Positions 16,541 to 26,281 of a DNA stretch of 64,000 bases are shown piece by piece (positions within the stretch are counted from its first letter, which is position 1; every line of letters begins with the position of its first letter). The stretch lies in the NCBI GenBank assembly GCA_000017645.1, contig CP000781.1, positions 948,501-1,012,500 on the forward strand, written 5' to 3'. The position numbers were made by a program, and so were the translations under genes. The DNA comes from Xanthobacter autotrophicus Py2 (GTDB lineage: Bacteria; Pseudomonadota; Alphaproteobacteria; Rhizobiales; Xanthobacteraceae). The notes beneath the pieces are model-generated. The model made no database searches. It worked only from the letters and a program-made list of their open reading frames with translations, and was not told the origin of the DNA.

Positions 16541-19500
16541 GGAGCGCTCCTTCCGTCTGGACGCCATTCACGCGCTTGCCTTCGGGATCGACGAACACCG
16601 GCTCGGTCACGGTCACGGCCGTGAAGCCGGTGGGGGTGGTGACGTGCAGGGTCTGCCCCATGCGCGCCCGCCCGCCGGCAACCAGCGCCAGCGCGATGGG
16701 CTGGTCGAGGCTCGGGCTGAGATAGGACGAGGTGACGTGCCCCAGCATGGTCATGGGCACCTTTTGGGCCGGATCGGCGACGATCTGCGCCCCCTCGTCC
16801 AGCACCGTGCGCCCGTCGACGCTGGCAAGGCCCACCAGTTGCTTGCGGTCGGCCAGCGCCATGTCCGGGCGCGCCAGCGAGCGCTTGCCCACGAAATCGC
16901 GCTTTAGCTTGGAGACCATGCCGGAGAGGCCGAGATCGTCAGGCGTCACGGTGCCGTCGGTTTCCTGGCCGACGATGATGAAGCCGCGTTCCGCGCGCAG
17001 AACATGCATGGCCTCGGTGCCGTAGGGGGTGATGCCGAAGCGCTGGCCGTAGTCGAACAGCGCCTCCCACACCGCGCGGGCGTGGTCCGCCGGCACGTTG
17101 ATCTCAAAGCCCAGCTCGCCGGTGAAGGAGACGCGCATGAGCCTTGTCGGCACGCCGCAGATCTCCCCGACGCGCACCGCCATGTGCGGGAAGGCCGCGC
17201 CCGCGAGGTCGATGCCGGTGACGAAGGGCGCCAGCACGTCACGGGCGCGGGGGCCCTGAAGGGCGATCACCGCCCATTCCTCGGTGGTGGAGGTGGCGAA
17301 GACGTTGAGGTCCGGCCACTCGGTCTGGAGATAATCCTCCATGTGGGCGAGCACGCGCGGCGCGCCGCCGGTGGTGGTGGTCACATGGAACAGGTCGGGG
17401 GCAAGGCGCGCGACCACGCCATCGTCGAAGATGAAGCCGTCTTCCTTCAGCATCAGACCGTAGCGGCACTTGCCCGGTTCCAGCTTCAGCCAGGCATTGG
17501 GATAGATGCGGTTGAGGAATTCCGCCGCATCCGGCCCCTTCACCTCGATCTTGCCGAGCGTCGAGGCATCGAAGATGCCGACGCTTTCGCGCACCGCCTT
17601 GCATTCGCGCTTGACCGCCGCATGCATGTCTTCCCCCGCCTTGGGGAAATACCAGGCGCGGCGCCATAGCGAGACGTTCTCGAACCTGGCGCCATGCTCC
17701 ACCGCCCACTCATGCAGCGGGGCGGTGCGGATGGGGTCGAACAAGGCCCCGCGCGCCGAGCCGATGATGGCGCCGAAGGTCACCGGCGTATAGGGCGGGC
17801 GGAAGGTGGTGGTGCCCACCTGCGGGATGGGCTTTTCCAGGATCTCCGACAGCAGGCCCAGCGCCGCCATGTTGGAGGTCTTGCCCTGGTCGCTGGCCAT
17901 GCCGTTGGTGGTGTAGCGCTTCACATGCTCCACGCTCTCGAAGCCCTCGCGCACGGCAAGGCGGATGTCCTTGGCCGTCACGTCGTTCTGGAAGTCGAGG
18001 AAGGCGCGTACCTTCTTGGGATCATCGTCCGTGGGCAGCACCCGCGCCGGGGCAAAGCCCGTGGGGGTCGCCGGGGCGGCGGCGAACAGCCGGGAACCGC
18101 CCGCGCCCGCCGCGCCGCTGCCCGCCGCCCAGCCTTCGGCGAGGATTGAGCCGAGGTCGTAGGTGCCCTCGCAGGCGCCGGCGGAGCGCTCTTTCTGCAC
18201 CGAGATGCCGGGCACGAAGGCGTCGATCTCCGCGCGGAAGGCAAGCTTGCCGCGCGATTGGGAGAACAGGTGCACGGACGGCGTCCAGCCCCCCGAGACG
18301 CCGGCGCAGTCGCACGGCAGGGTGCGCCGCGCGCCGACGCCCTTGCCAGCGGTAAAGGGCGCGACGATGAGGCCGGTGAGCCCCTTGCCGCCGGTGGAGC
18401 CCACCACCGTGTGGCCGGCGAGGATCTCGATGCCCGAGACCCGCTCCTTCTCCGGGCCGATGGCGCTCAGGGGCCGGGTGTCCACGATGGTGACATCGAG
18501 CCCGGCGGCCTTGGCGTCCGCCGCTGCTTCATAGGCGGAAGCGCCGTTGGTGGCGAACACGATGCGCCGGCCCGGCGCCACCCCGTAGCGGTTGATGTAG
18601 GTGCGCACGCTTTCCGCCAGCATGATGCCGGGGCGGTCATTGTCGGCGAAGGAGAGCGGGCGCTCGTGGGCGCCGGTGGCGATCACCACTTCCTGCGGGC
18701 GCACCTGCCACAGCCGCTCGCGCGGCAGCTTGGGATCGGGCTTTTCCAGATGGTCGGTGACGCGCTCGGTCAGCACCACGTGGTTGTGGTTGTAATAGCC
18801 GAAGGCGGTAGTGCGCGGCAGAAGGGTGACGTTGGTGCGCCCAGCCAGCGTCGAAAGCGCCTGCGCCACCCATTGCGCGGCGGAGACGCCGTCGATGGTG
18901 GCGGTGCGTTCCGCGAGGAGGCTGCCGCCCATCTCCGCCTGTTCGTCGGCCAGGATCACGCGCTTGCCGGTCTCGGAGGCGGCCAGCGCTGCGGCGAGGC
19001 CGGCCGGCCCCGCGCCCACCACCAGCACGTCGCAATGGGCATTCCGGTGCACGTAGCGGTCGGCGTCCGCCACGTCCGGCGCTACGCCGAGGCCGGCGGC
19101 GGCGCGGATCTTGGGCTCGTAGAGCTTGTCCCAGAACGAGCGCGGCCACATGAAGGTCTTGTAGTAGAAGCCCGCCACCAATACTGGCGACAGGCGGTCG
19201 TTGACTGCGCCGATGTCATGCTCCAGCGAGGGCCAGTGGTTCTGCGAGGACAGCTTCAGCCCGCCCACCGCCTCGATCACCGTGGCGCGGTTGTTGGGGT
19301 CGGCGCGGCCGGGGCCGCGGTCTACCTTCAGCAGCGCGTTGGGCTCGTCGGCGCCGTGGGTGAGGATGCCGCGCGGGCGGTGATACTTGAACGAGCGGCC
19401 CACCAGGCGGATGCCGTTGGCGAGCAGGGCGGAGGCCACCGTGTCGCCGGCAAAGCCCTCAACGGTCTTGCCGTTGAAGGTGAAGGCCAGCGGCCGAGCG

Positions 19501-19544
19501 CGGTCGATGCGGCCGCCGGTGGGGAGGCGATTGGATTGGGCCAT
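16533..19544 (-). CDS. soxA: Sarcosine oxidase alpha subunit
   Basis: 1003 residues, the normal size. The N-terminal part has the 2Fe-2S-ferredoxin-like fold of this subunit (FTFNGKTVEGFAGDTVASAL, RGILTHGADEPNAL); next is a dinucleotide-binding domain (VLVVGAGPAGLAAALAAS, about 174); and from about residue 610 a GcvT-like folate-binding domain (FENVSLWRRAWYFPKAGED, GFIFDDGVVARLAPD, GELGFEINVPADHA). The folate domain receives the methyl carbon and makes 5,10-methylene-THF, which supports the link to glyA upstream. Confidence 0.93.
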   Translation of the reverse strand: MAQSNRLPTGGRIDRARPLAFTFNGKTVEGFAGDTVASALLANGIRLVGRSFKYHRPRGILTHGADEPNALLKVDRGPGRADPNNRATVIEAVGGLKLSSQNHWPSLEHDIGAVNDRLSPVLVAGFYYKTFMWPRSFWDKLYEPKIRAAAGLGVAPDVADADRYVHRNAHCDVLVVGAGPAGLAAALAASETGKRVILADEQAEMGGSLLAERTATIDGVSAAQWVAQALSTLAGRTNVTLLPRTTAFGYYNHNHVVLTERVTDHLEKPDPKLPRERLWQVRPQEVVIATGAHERPLSFADNDRPGIMLAESVRTYINRYGVAPGRRIVFATNGASAYEAAADAKAAGLDVTIVDTRPLSAIGPEKERVSGIEILAGHTVVGSTGGKGLTGLIVAPFTAGKGVGARRTLPCDCAGVSGGWTPSVHLFSQSRGKLAFRAEIDAFVPGISVQKERSAGACEGTYDLGSILAEGWAAGSGAAGAGGSRLFAAAPATPTGFAPARVLPTDDDPKKVRAFLDFQNDVTAKDIRLAVREGFESVEHVKRYTTNGMASDQGKTSNMAALGLLSEILEKPIPQVGTTTFRPPYTPVTFGAIIGSARGALFDPIRTAPLHEWAVEHGARFENVSLWRRAWYFPKAGEDMHAAVKRECKAVRESVGIFDASTLGKIEVKGPDAAEFLNRIYPNAWLKLEPGKCRYGLMLKEDGFIFDDGVVARLAPDLFHVTTTTGGAPRVLAHMEDYLQTEWPDLNVFATSTTEEWAVIALQGPRARDVLAPFVTGIDLAGAAFPHMAVRVGEICGVPTRLMRVSFTGELGFEINVPADHARAVWEALFDYGQRFGITPYGTEAMHVLRAERGFIIVGQETDGTVTPDDLGLSGMVSKLKRDFVGKRSLARPDMALADRKQLVGLASVDGRTVLDEGAQIVADPAQKVPMTMLGHVTSSYLSPSLDQPIALALVAGGRARMGQTLHVTTPTGFTAVTVTEPVFVDPEGKRVNGVQTEGALHA

Positions 19545-19545
19545 C

Positions 19546-19839
19546 TCACTTGCCTCCTTCAGTTGGGAGCGCAGGGCGCGGCTGGCCCATCTCGTAGCTG
19601 GCGAGGAAGCTGTCGCTCACGGTGTTGCGCAGGGCGTTGAACCAGCGGCCGCAGCCGTGGGAATGCAGCCAGCGCTCGGCATGCACGCCCTTGTTGCTGG
19701 TGCGCACGAAGAGATAGTCCGCCCACCGGGCGTCATCGAGGGCGCTGGGGTCGGCCGGGCGGGCGATATGGGCCTCGCCGCCGCAGTGGAATTCCACCTC
19801 GGGGCGCGGTCCGCAATAGGGGCAGGGAACGAGGAGCAT
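19546..19839 (-). CDS. soxD: Sarcosine oxidase delta subunit
   Basis: 97 residues. A small zinc-binding subunit: CPYCGPRPEVEFHCGGEAHI, then ERWLHSHGCGRWFNALRNT, with the Cys and His ligands of the family. The ATG at 19839 is preceded by a GAGG-like box; soxA follows its stop after one base, and soxB ends 11 bp upstream. Longer frames through 20541 are antisense-frame artefacts inside soxB. Confidence 0.92.
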   Translation of the reverse strand: MLLVPCPYCGPRPEVEFHCGGEAHIARPADPSALDDARWADYLFVRTSNKGVHAERWLHSHGCGRWFNALRNTVSDSFLASYEMGQPRPALPTEGGK

Positions 19840-19850
19840 GGTGCGAATCC

Positions 19851-21104
19851 TCAGTGGGCAACGGCCGCCGCCGCTGCCTCGTCGATGAGGCGGCCGGTGC
19901 GGAAGCGGTCGAGGGTGAAGGGGGCGTTGATGGGGTGGGGCTCGTCGCGGGCGATGGTGTGGGCGAACACATGGGCCGAGCCCGGCGTCGCCTTGAAGCC
20001 GCCGGTGCCCCAGCCGCAATTCACATAGAGCCCCTTCACCGGCGTCTTGCCGGTGATGGGTGAGCGGTCCGGCGTCACATCCACGATGCCGCCCCAGGAG
20101 CGCAGCATCTTCATGCGGGTGAATTGCGGGAACAGCTCGCAGATGGCGTCCAGCGTGTGGGTGGTGATGTGCAGGCCGCCCTGCTGGCTGTACGACACAT
20201 ACTGGTCGGTGCCCGCGCCGATCACGAGTTCGCCCTTGTCGGACTGCGAGATGTAGGCGTGCACCGCGTTCGACATGAGCACGCAGGAAAAGCACGGCTT
20301 CACCGGCTCGGACACCAGCGCCTGCAGCGGGAAGCTCTCCAGCGGCATGCGCACCCCGGCCATGCCCATCACCATGGAGGTGTGGCCGGCCACCGAGACG
20401 CCGATCTTCTTTGTCTTGATGGCGCCGCGGGAGGTTTCCACCCCCGTCACCGCGCCGTCCGGGCCGCGGGTGATGGCGGTGACCTCGCAATTCTGGATGA
20501 TGTCCACGCCCAGCGCATCGGCGCCGCGGGCATAGCCCCACACCACCGCATCATGCCGCGCCGTGCCGCCGCGCCGCTGCAGCGCCGCGCCCATCACCGG
20601 ATAGCGGATGTCCGGGGAGATGTTCAGCGGCGGGCAGAACTCCTTGGCCTGTTCCGGCGTCATCCACTCGTTGTCGATGCCGTTGAGCCGGTTGGAATAG
20701 ACGTGGCGTTTGAAGCTCTGCACGTCGTGCGCGTTGTGCGCCAGCATCAGCACGCCGCGCTGGGAGAACATGACGTTGTAGTTCAGCTCCTGGGATAGTC
20801 CTTCCCACAGCTTCACCGCGTGCTCGAACAGTGCTGCGCTTTCGTCATAGAGATAATTGGAGCGGATGATGGTGGTGTTGCGCCCGGCATTGCCGCCGCC
20901 GATCCAGCCCTTTTCCAGCACCGCGATATTGGTGAGGCCGTGTTCCTTGGCGAGATAATAGGCGGCGCCCAGTCCGTGGCCGCCACCGCCGATGATGATG
21001 GCATCATAGGCGGCCTTCGGCGTAGGGTTGCGCCACTGGCGCTCCCAGCCCTGGTGGCCGTTGAGGGCTTCGGTAAGCAGCGAGGAAATGGAAAAGCGGC
21101 GCAT
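19851..21104 (-). CDS. soxB: Sarcosine oxidase beta subunit
   Basis: 417 residues from the ATG at 21104 ([14 protein letters not shown]), the usual beginning of SoxB; a GTG at 21113 is possible. The FAD-binding motif is [18 protein letters not shown], and [32 protein letters not shown] and [17 protein letters not shown] segments match the family. It oxidises sarcosine at the flavin. It heads soxBDAG; a palindromic repeat separates it from glyA, which is transcribed in the same direction. Confidence 0.93.
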   Translation of the reverse strand: MRRFSISSLLTEALNGHQGWERQWRNPTPKAAYDAIIIGGGGHGLGAAYYLAKEHGLTNIAVLEKGWIGGGNAGRNTTIIRSNYLYDESAALFEHAVKLWEGLSQELNYNVMFSQRGVLMLAHNAHDVQSFKRHVYSNRLNGIDNEWMTPEQAKEFCPPLNISPDIRYPVMGAALQRRGGTARHDAVVWGYARGADALGVDIIQNCEVTAITRGPDGAVTGVETSRGAIKTKKIGVSVAGHTSMVMGMAGVRMPLESFPLQALVSEPVKPCFSCVLMSNAVHAYISQSDKGELVIGAGTDQYVSYSQQGGLHITTHTLDAICELFPQFTRMKMLRSWGGIVDVTPDRSPITGKTPVKGLYVNCGWGTGGFKATPGSAHVFAHTIARDEPHPINAPFTLDRFRTGRLIDEAAAAAVAH

Positions 21105-21427
21105 GGGCCTCACGTCCTTGTTCTTGAGCCAGGATGCGCCCGGCCGGGGTGGCGTTCTCGTTCAAATGCGACCGGATTCTGGAATGGATGCGACGGGGGT
21201 GGGGAGGCGGCTGGCGCCGAGGCACAGGGCGAACACCTCAACCACCCGTCATGGTCGGGCTCGTCCCGGCCATCCACGCCGTTCCGCCTGCGCGCCGTTC
21301 GACATTTTGCGCCCTGCCGTGCCGCGTGGATGCCCGGCACAGGGCCGGGCATGACGGCGGTTCAAGGGGGTAGCGGCGCTCCTGCCCTCCCTCCGCTCAC
21401 GCTTTAGTCGGCAGGGACACGGGCCCC
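21105..21427. other. 323-bp gap between glyA and soxB
   Basis: Holds no credible gene. Its main content is repeat copy 2 (21247-21360). The 140 bp nearest soxB would have to contain any separate soxB promoter; no clear -35/-10 pair is seen. Confidence 0.7.
21247..21360. repeat. Intergenic palindromic repeat, copy 2 of 5
   Basis: Begins CGTCATGGTCGGGCTCGTCC with CCATCCACGCC, and ends with GCGTGGATGCCCGGCACAGG and GGGCATGACGGCGG, the same inverted layout as the other copies with a different centre. It lies inside a same-strand gene row, between glyA and soxB, so it may act at RNA level (stability or partial termination) rather than only as a terminator. Confidence 0.85.
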
Positions 21428-22702
21428 TCACATCCCCGCATAGAGCGGGAAGCGGGCGCACAGCTCGGCCACCCTGGCGCGGGTCGCCACCTCCGCCTTG
21501 CCGTTGGCTTCGGCGCCATTGGCCGCAAGGCCGGTGAGCACGTCGGCGATGAGGTCGCCGACCTCTTCGAACTCGGCGATGCCGAAGCCGCGCGTGGTGC
21601 CGGCCGGGGTGCCGAGGCGGATGCCCGAGGTCACGAACGGCTTTTCCGGATCGAACGGGATGCCGTTCTTGTTGCAGGTGAGGCCGGCTCGCTCGAGAGC
21701 GGCTTCCGCCGCCTTGCCGGTGACGCCGAAGGGCCGCAGGTCCACCAGCACCATGTGGCTGTCGGTGCCTCCCGAGACGATGGCCGCCCCGCGCTCGGAC
21801 AGCCGGCCGGCCAGCGCCCGCGCGTTGGAGACCACCTTGAGCGCATAGGTGCGGAAATCGTCGGTGAGGGCCTCGCCGAAGGCCACCGCCTTGGCCGCGA
21901 TCACATGCATCAGGGGGCCGCCCTGGAGGCCGGGGAAGACCGCCGAGTTCAGCTTCTTCGCTAGCGCCTCGTCATTGGTAAGGATGAGGCCGCCGCGCGG
22001 TCCGCGCAGGGTCTTGTGGGTGGTGGTCGTCACCACGTGGGCATGGGGGAAGGGGGAAGGATAGGCCCCCGCCACGATGAGCCCGGCATAGTGGGCCGCA
22101 TCCACCATCAGGTGCGCGCCCACCGCATCGGCGATGGCACGGAAGCGGGCGAAATCGATGATGCGCGGATAGGACGAGCCGCCGGCGATGATGAGCTTGG
22201 GCCTGTGCTCCTGCGCCAGGCGCTCCACCTCGTCATAGTCGATGAGTGCGTTGTCGCGCGTCACGCCATAGCCGATGGCCTTGAACCACTTGCCGGAGAG
22301 CGTGGGCGGCGCGCCGTGGGTGAGATGCCCGCCCGCCGCCAGCGACATGCCGAGCAGGGTGTCGCCGGGCTGGAGCAGGGCCATCAGCACCGCCGCATTG
22401 GCCTGCGCGCCCGAGTGCGGCTGCACATTGGCGAAGCCGGCGCCGAACAGCGCCTTGGCGCGGGCGATGGCGATCTCCTCCACCACGTCCACATGCTCGC
22501 AGCCGCCGTAGTAGCGCTTGCCCGGCAGGCCCTCGGCATACTTGTTGGTGAGCACCGAGCCCTGCGCCGCCAGCACCGCCTCGGACACGATGTTCTCCGA
22601 GGCGATCAGCTCGATCTGGTCCTGCTGGCGCTTCAGCTCGGCGCGGATGGCGTCGAACACGGCGGGGTCGGCGGCGTGGGTCGGGGCAACGTGAAGGGTC
22701 AT
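21428..22702 (-). CDS. glyA: Serine hydroxymethyltransferase
   Basis: 424 residues. PLP enzyme that joins glycine and 5,10-methylene-THF to serine. Visible motifs are [39 protein letters not shown], and the PLP lysine K230 in [14 protein letters not shown]. The usual DMAHFAGL reads DAAHYAGL here, a conservative variant. Next to soxBDAG and sdaA it would consume both products of sarcosine oxidase, so it is probably a pathway-dedicated copy rather than the housekeeping one; that is inference. Confidence 0.93.
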   Translation of the reverse strand: MTLHVAPTHAADPAVFDAIRAELKRQQDQIELIASENIVSEAVLAAQGSVLTNKYAEGLPGKRYYGGCEHVDVVEEIAIARAKALFGAGFANVQPHSGAQANAAVLMALLQPGDTLLGMSLAAGGHLTHGAPPTLSGKWFKAIGYGVTRDNALIDYDEVERLAQEHRPKLIIAGGSSYPRIIDFARFRAIADAVGAHLMVDAAHYAGLIVAGAYPSPFPHAHVVTTTTHKTLRGPRGGLILTNDEALAKKLNSAVFPGLQGGPLMHVIAAKAVAFGEALTDDFRTYALKVVSNARALAGRLSERGAAIVSGGTDSHMVLVDLRPFGVTGKAAEAALERAGLTCNKNGIPFDPEKPFVTSGIRLGTPAGTTRGFGIAEFEEVGDLIADVLTGLAANGAEANGKAEVATRARVAELCARFPLYAGM

Positions 22703-22745
22703 GGGCGTTGGTCCTTCTGGAAGGGATGGGGATGGGCGGGGCGGC

Positions 22746-24092
22746 TCAGCATTCCGGCACGTTGACCGCGAGGCCGCCCTGCGAGGTTTCCTTGTATTTG
22801 GACTGCATGTCGGCGCCGGTCTGGCGCATGGTCTCGATCACCTGGTCCAGGGAGACGTGGTGGATGCCGTCGCCGCGCAGCGCCAGCGAGGCCGCCGCGA
22901 TGGCCTTGTTGGCGCCGAAGGCGTTGCGCTCGATGCACGGGATCTGCACCAGCCCGCCGATGGGGTCGCAGGTCATGCCGAGGTGATGTTCCATGGCGAT
23001 CTCGGCGGCGTTCTCGATCTGCGCCGGGCTTGCCCCCAGCACTGCCGCGAGTCCCGCCGCCGCCATGGAGGCGGCCGAGCCCACCTCGCCCTGGCAGCCC
23101 ACCTCGGCGCCGGAGATGGAGGCGTTGCGCTTGATGAGCGCGCCCACCGCCGCTGCGGTCAAAAGGAAGTCCCGCAACTGGGCGTGGCTCGTGTCGGGGC
23201 AGATGTCGCGCACATAGCGCAGCACCGCCGGCACGATGCCCGCCGCCCCATTGGTGGGGGCGGTGACGATGCGCCCGCCGGCGGCATTCTCCTCGTTCAC
23301 CGCCATGGCGAACACCGAGACCCAGTCCATGACCTCATGGGGCGGACGCTGGTTGGTGAGCCGATCGGCCTGCAGTTGGTCGTGGATTGCCCTGGCGCGC
23401 CGCTTCACCCGGAGCCGGCCGGGCAGGGCGCCCTCGCGGGCAAGGCCCCGGTCGATGGAGGCGAACATGGCGTCCAGAATGGCATCCAGCCCCCGCTCCA
23501 CGTCTTCGCGCGGGCGCAGGGCGCATTCGTTGGCCATCTGCAGATCGGCGATGGAGAGTTGCGCGCGGGCGCAGGCGGAGAGCAGCTCCGCCGCCGTGGC
23601 GAAAGGGTGGGGCACGTCCTGCGCCGGCGCCTCGCGGGTCTCACCCTCCTCCACCACGAAGCCACCGCCGATGGAATAGAACACACGTTCTTCGAGGGTC
23701 GCGCCGTCTTCTCCAAATGCGCGGAAGCGCATGCCGTTGGAGTGGAGCGGCAGCAGGGTGGCGAAATCGAAGATCAGGTCGCGCTCGGTATCGAAGGCGA
23801 TGCGCGCGCCGCCGGCCTCGATGAATTTCTGGATGGCGAGGCGCGCGGTGAGCACCGGCACCTCGTCCGGGTCGAGCGTATCGGGCGCGGCGCCCATGAG
23901 GCCGAGCCAGATGGCGGTGTCGGAGCCATGGCCCTTGCCGGTCCAGGCCAGCGAGCCGAACAGTTCCGCCGTGACGCGCCGGGTGCCCTGCGGCAGCCCC
24001 TCGCGAAACCGCCGCGCCGCCACCATGGGCCCCACCGTGTGCGACGAGGACGGCCCGATGCCGATCTTGAAGAGGTCGAACACGCTGATCAT
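22746..24092 (-). CDS. sdaA: L-serine dehydratase, iron-sulfur type
   Basis: 448 residues from the ATG at 24092 ([19 protein letters not shown]); an upstream extension to 24281 has no family similarity. Single-chain form with both the beta-like N-terminal and alpha-like C-terminal domains; [22 protein letters not shown] and [16 protein letters not shown] supply residues for the 4Fe-4S centre. It deaminates serine to pyruvate and ammonia, closing the route sarcosine, glycine, serine, pyruvate. It is the first gene of the minus-strand row and divergent from the AraC-type regulator. Confidence 0.93.
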   Translation of the reverse strand: MISVFDLFKIGIGPSSSHTVGPMVAARRFREGLPQGTRRVTAELFGSLAWTGKGHGSDTAIWLGLMGAAPDTLDPDEVPVLTARLAIQKFIEAGGARIAFDTERDLIFDFATLLPLHSNGMRFRAFGEDGATLEERVFYSIGGGFVVEEGETREAPAQDVPHPFATAAELLSACARAQLSIADLQMANECALRPREDVERGLDAILDAMFASIDRGLAREGALPGRLRVKRRARAIHDQLQADRLTNQRPPHEVMDWVSVFAMAVNEENAAGGRIVTAPTNGAAGIVPAVLRYVRDICPDTSHAQLRDFLLTAAAVGALIKRNASISGAEVGCQGEVGSAASMAAAGLAAVLGASPAQIENAAEIAMEHHLGMTCDPIGGLVQIPCIERNAFGANKAIAAASLALRGDGIHHVSLDQVIETMRQTGADMQSKYKETSQGGLAVNVPEC

Positions 24093-24322
24093 CCGTTGCC
24101 TCTGGTTTGAAGGTGGGGCGCGCTGGAACCCTCTCCCGCTCGCGGGACAGGACGGGTGGGGGAAGCGGTGCTTTTCACGCGGCGCCGGAGTGGGTGGCGC
24201 GGACCGGCCACTCCCCACCCGCCCGCCCGGTCTTGACCTGCCCCCCGGACGGGGCCGATGCTGTGATACTGCCTGCCGCAAGCGCCTTGATCTCGGCGTG
24301 GTGCGACCCCTGTCTGGAACAG

Positions 24323-25411
24323 ATGCGACATTCGCCGCCCTCCCGAACGCCGCCGGGCGCCCGGCACCCGAGCGCCAAGCTGCGGGTGGGCTTCGTGCTG
24401 ATGCACAATTTCACCCTCACCGCGTTTTCGAGCTTCGTGGACGTGCTGCGCCTCGCCGCCGACGAAGGCGACCGCTCGCGCCCCATCGGCTGTTCGTGGC
24501 AGGTGATGAGCCCCGGCCGGCGCCCGGCGCGCTCGTCCTGCGGCATCGATATCCAGCCCACCGCCGACCTCGGCGATCCGGGCGATTTCGACTACATCGT
24601 GGTGGTAGGCGGCCTGCTGCACGGCATGCCGCCGCTGCCGGCCGCGGTGGCCAGCTGGCTCCAGCGCGCGGCCAAGGCAAACGTGCCGCTGGTGGGGGTC
24701 TGCACCGGCTCGTTCGTGCTGTGCCGGCTGGGGCTGATGGCGCAGCGCAAGTGCTGCGTCAGCTGGTACCACTACCGCGATTTCCTGGAGGAATTTCCCA
24801 CCCTCGTGCCGGTGGCCGACCAGCTGTTCGTGGTGGACGGCGACCGCATCACCTGCTCCGGCGGGGCGGGGGTGGCGGACCTCGCGGCGCAACTGGTCAC
24901 CCAGCATCTGGGATCGGCGGTGGCGCAGAAGGCGCTGAACATCCTGCTCATCGACCGCCCGCGCACGGCCGACAGCGCCCAGCCGGCGCCGGGCCTTGGG
25001 CAAGGCAGTCCGGGCGAGGGGCGGCCTGGGGATGGCGGCATCGAGGATGCCCGCGTCTCCCGCGCGCTGCTGCTGATGGAGCAGAACCTTGCCGAGCCCC
25101 TGCCCATCGCCGCGCTGGCCGATGCGCTGGCGGTGAGCCCGCGCCAGCTGGAGCGGCTGTTCGCCGAGCGGCTGGGCGAAAGCCCGCAGGAGAGCTATCT
25201 GGCGCTGCGCCTGCGCCATGCTCGCTGGATGCTGGCCAACACCCCGTTTTCCGCCGCGCGCATCGCCGCCGATCTGGGCTTCGCCGACGGTTCCCATTTC
25301 GGCCGGGCGTTCAAGGCCCGCTTCGGCGAGACCCCGGCAGTCTTCCGCCGCGCCACCGCCCGCCCCGCCCGCCGCTCCGCTCCGGCGGAGGAGACGCGGG
25401 TGTTCGATTAG
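24323..25411 (+). CDS. GlxA/GbdR-type AraC-family regulator with DJ-1/PfpI-like sensor domain
   Basis: 362 residues. The N-terminal class I amidotransferase-like domain (KLRVGFVLMHNFTLTAFSSF, VVVGGLLHG, GVCTGSFVLCRLGLM) is followed by a C-terminal AraC helix-turn-helix pair (IAALADALAVSPRQLERLF, IAADLGFADGSHFGRAF). This architecture is that of GbdR, CdhR and relatives that sense betaine, carnitine or dimethylglycine. It is divergent from sdaA-glyA-soxBDAG and so likely activates them. The start at 24323 is the nearest ATG before the conserved region; a longer frame to 24107 has no family match. Confidence 0.87.
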   Translation: MRHSPPSRTPPGARHPSAKLRVGFVLMHNFTLTAFSSFVDVLRLAADEGDRSRPIGCSWQVMSPGRRPARSSCGIDIQPTADLGDPGDFDYIVVVGGLLHGMPPLPAAVASWLQRAAKANVPLVGVCTGSFVLCRLGLMAQRKCCVSWYHYRDFLEEFPTLVPVADQLFVVDGDRITCSGGAGVADLAAQLVTQHLGSAVAQKALNILLIDRPRTADSAQPAPGLGQGSPGEGRPGDGGIEDARVSRALLLMEQNLAEPLPIAALADALAVSPRQLERLFAERLGESPQESYLALRLRHARWMLANTPFSAARIAADLGFADGSHFGRAFKARFGETPAVFRRATARPARRSAPAEETRVFD

Positions 25412-25450
25412 AGACCCCCGGCCACACCGGGAGCAATATGGGGAGACGAC

Positions 25451-25774
25451 ATGAGCACGACCGAGTTGAGCACGACCAAGGCGCCTTTCGTGGTGATCGC
25501 GGAGTTCGATGTGGAGCCCGCCCACCTCGCCGATTTCCTCGCTGTCGCGCGCGATGATGCCGCCCATTCGGTGGTCGACGAGCCCGGCTGCCAGCAGTTC
25601 GAGGTGACCGTGCTGGAAGGGTCGTCCACCGTGGTGTTCTTTGAGGTTTACGACGACCGCGCGGCGTTCGACGCCCATCTGGAGACGCCCCACCTCGCCC
25701 GTTTCCGCGATGCCTTCCAGGCCCTGATCCGCTCCGAGCCGACGGTGCGCTTCGGCGCCCTGCGCAGCGTGTAG
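25451..25774 (+). CDS. Antibiotic biosynthesis monooxygenase (ABM/YgiN-like) domain protein
   Basis: 107 residues with the ABM ferredoxin-like fold: FVVIAEFDVEPAHLADFL, HSVVDEPGCQQFEVT, VVFFEVYDDRAAFDAHLETPH. A GGGGAG box precedes the ATG. It follows the AraC-type regulator by 39 bp and may be cotranscribed. Such proteins are quinol oxidases, haem degraders or stand-alone dimers; the substrate cannot be told from sequence. Confidence 0.8.
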   Translation: MSTTELSTTKAPFVVIAEFDVEPAHLADFLAVARDDAAHSVVDEPGCQQFEVTVLEGSSTVVFFEVYDDRAAFDAHLETPHLARFRDAFQALIRSEPTVRFGALRSV

Positions 25775-25890
25775 GGCGCGTCCCGCCTCGCATTAAGGCC
25801 CGCCGTCGTCCCCCGGGACGCGGCGGTCGCCCCGTCCCGCCTCGCCGACGCTTTTCCACCAGGGGGGCTTGTCAACGCCATCCACTTTGA

Positions 25891-25920
25891 TCAATATCTC
25901 AATCTGTATTGAGGTGTTGA
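25891..25920. promoter_or_regulatory. Probable ArsR operator
   Basis: Inverted repeat with a perfect core CTCAAT-CTGT-ATTGAG (25898-25913) inside longer 13-base arms that match at 11 positions. It ends one base before the arsR ATG and covers its ribosome-binding site, a good place for autorepression. Confidence 0.65.
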
Positions 25921-25921
25921 G

Positions 25922-26281
25922 ATGGATGAACCCCACGCCTTGGCCGCCTTCGCCGCCCTGTCCCAGGAGACGCGGCTGCGCATCGTGCGGTTGCTGGTGG
26001 AAGCCGGGCCGGAAGGCCTCGCCGCCGGCGCCATCGGCGCGGCCATGGACGGGGCCTCGTCCTCGCGCATGTCGTTTCACCTGAGCCACCTGGAACAGGC
26101 GGGGCTGGTGGCGTCGCGGCGCGAGGGGCGCTCCATCCTCTACAGCGCGGTCTATCCCACCCTGTCGGGGCTGATCGCCTTCCTCATGCGCGACTGCTGC
26201 CAGGGCCACCCCGAGGTGTGCGCCCCCGCCGTCGCCGCCTTGTCCTGCGCCTGCGAACCCACCGGGGACACCCATGCCTGA
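25922..26281 (+). CDS. arsR: ArsR-family arsenic-responsive repressor
   Basis: 119 residues with a winged helix (LAAFAALSQETRLRIVRLLVEAG, SSRMSFHLSHLEQAGLVASRREGRS). No CVCDL-type site is present in the recognition helix; a cysteine cluster near the C-terminus (CCQGHPEVC, then CACE) probably binds As(III). The stop overlaps the next gene by eight bases. It heads the ars operon and has an inverted repeat over its start. Confidence 0.9.
   Translation: MDEPHALAAFAALSQETRLRIVRLLVEAGPEGLAAGAIGAAMDGASSSRMSFHLSHLEQAGLVASRREGRSILYSAVYPTLSGLIAFLMRDCCQGHPEVCAPAVAALSCACEPTGDTHA

Noticed and set aside
22701..24110. 469-residue open frame on the plus strand
   Set aside because: Antisense to sdaA; sdaA has all family motifs.
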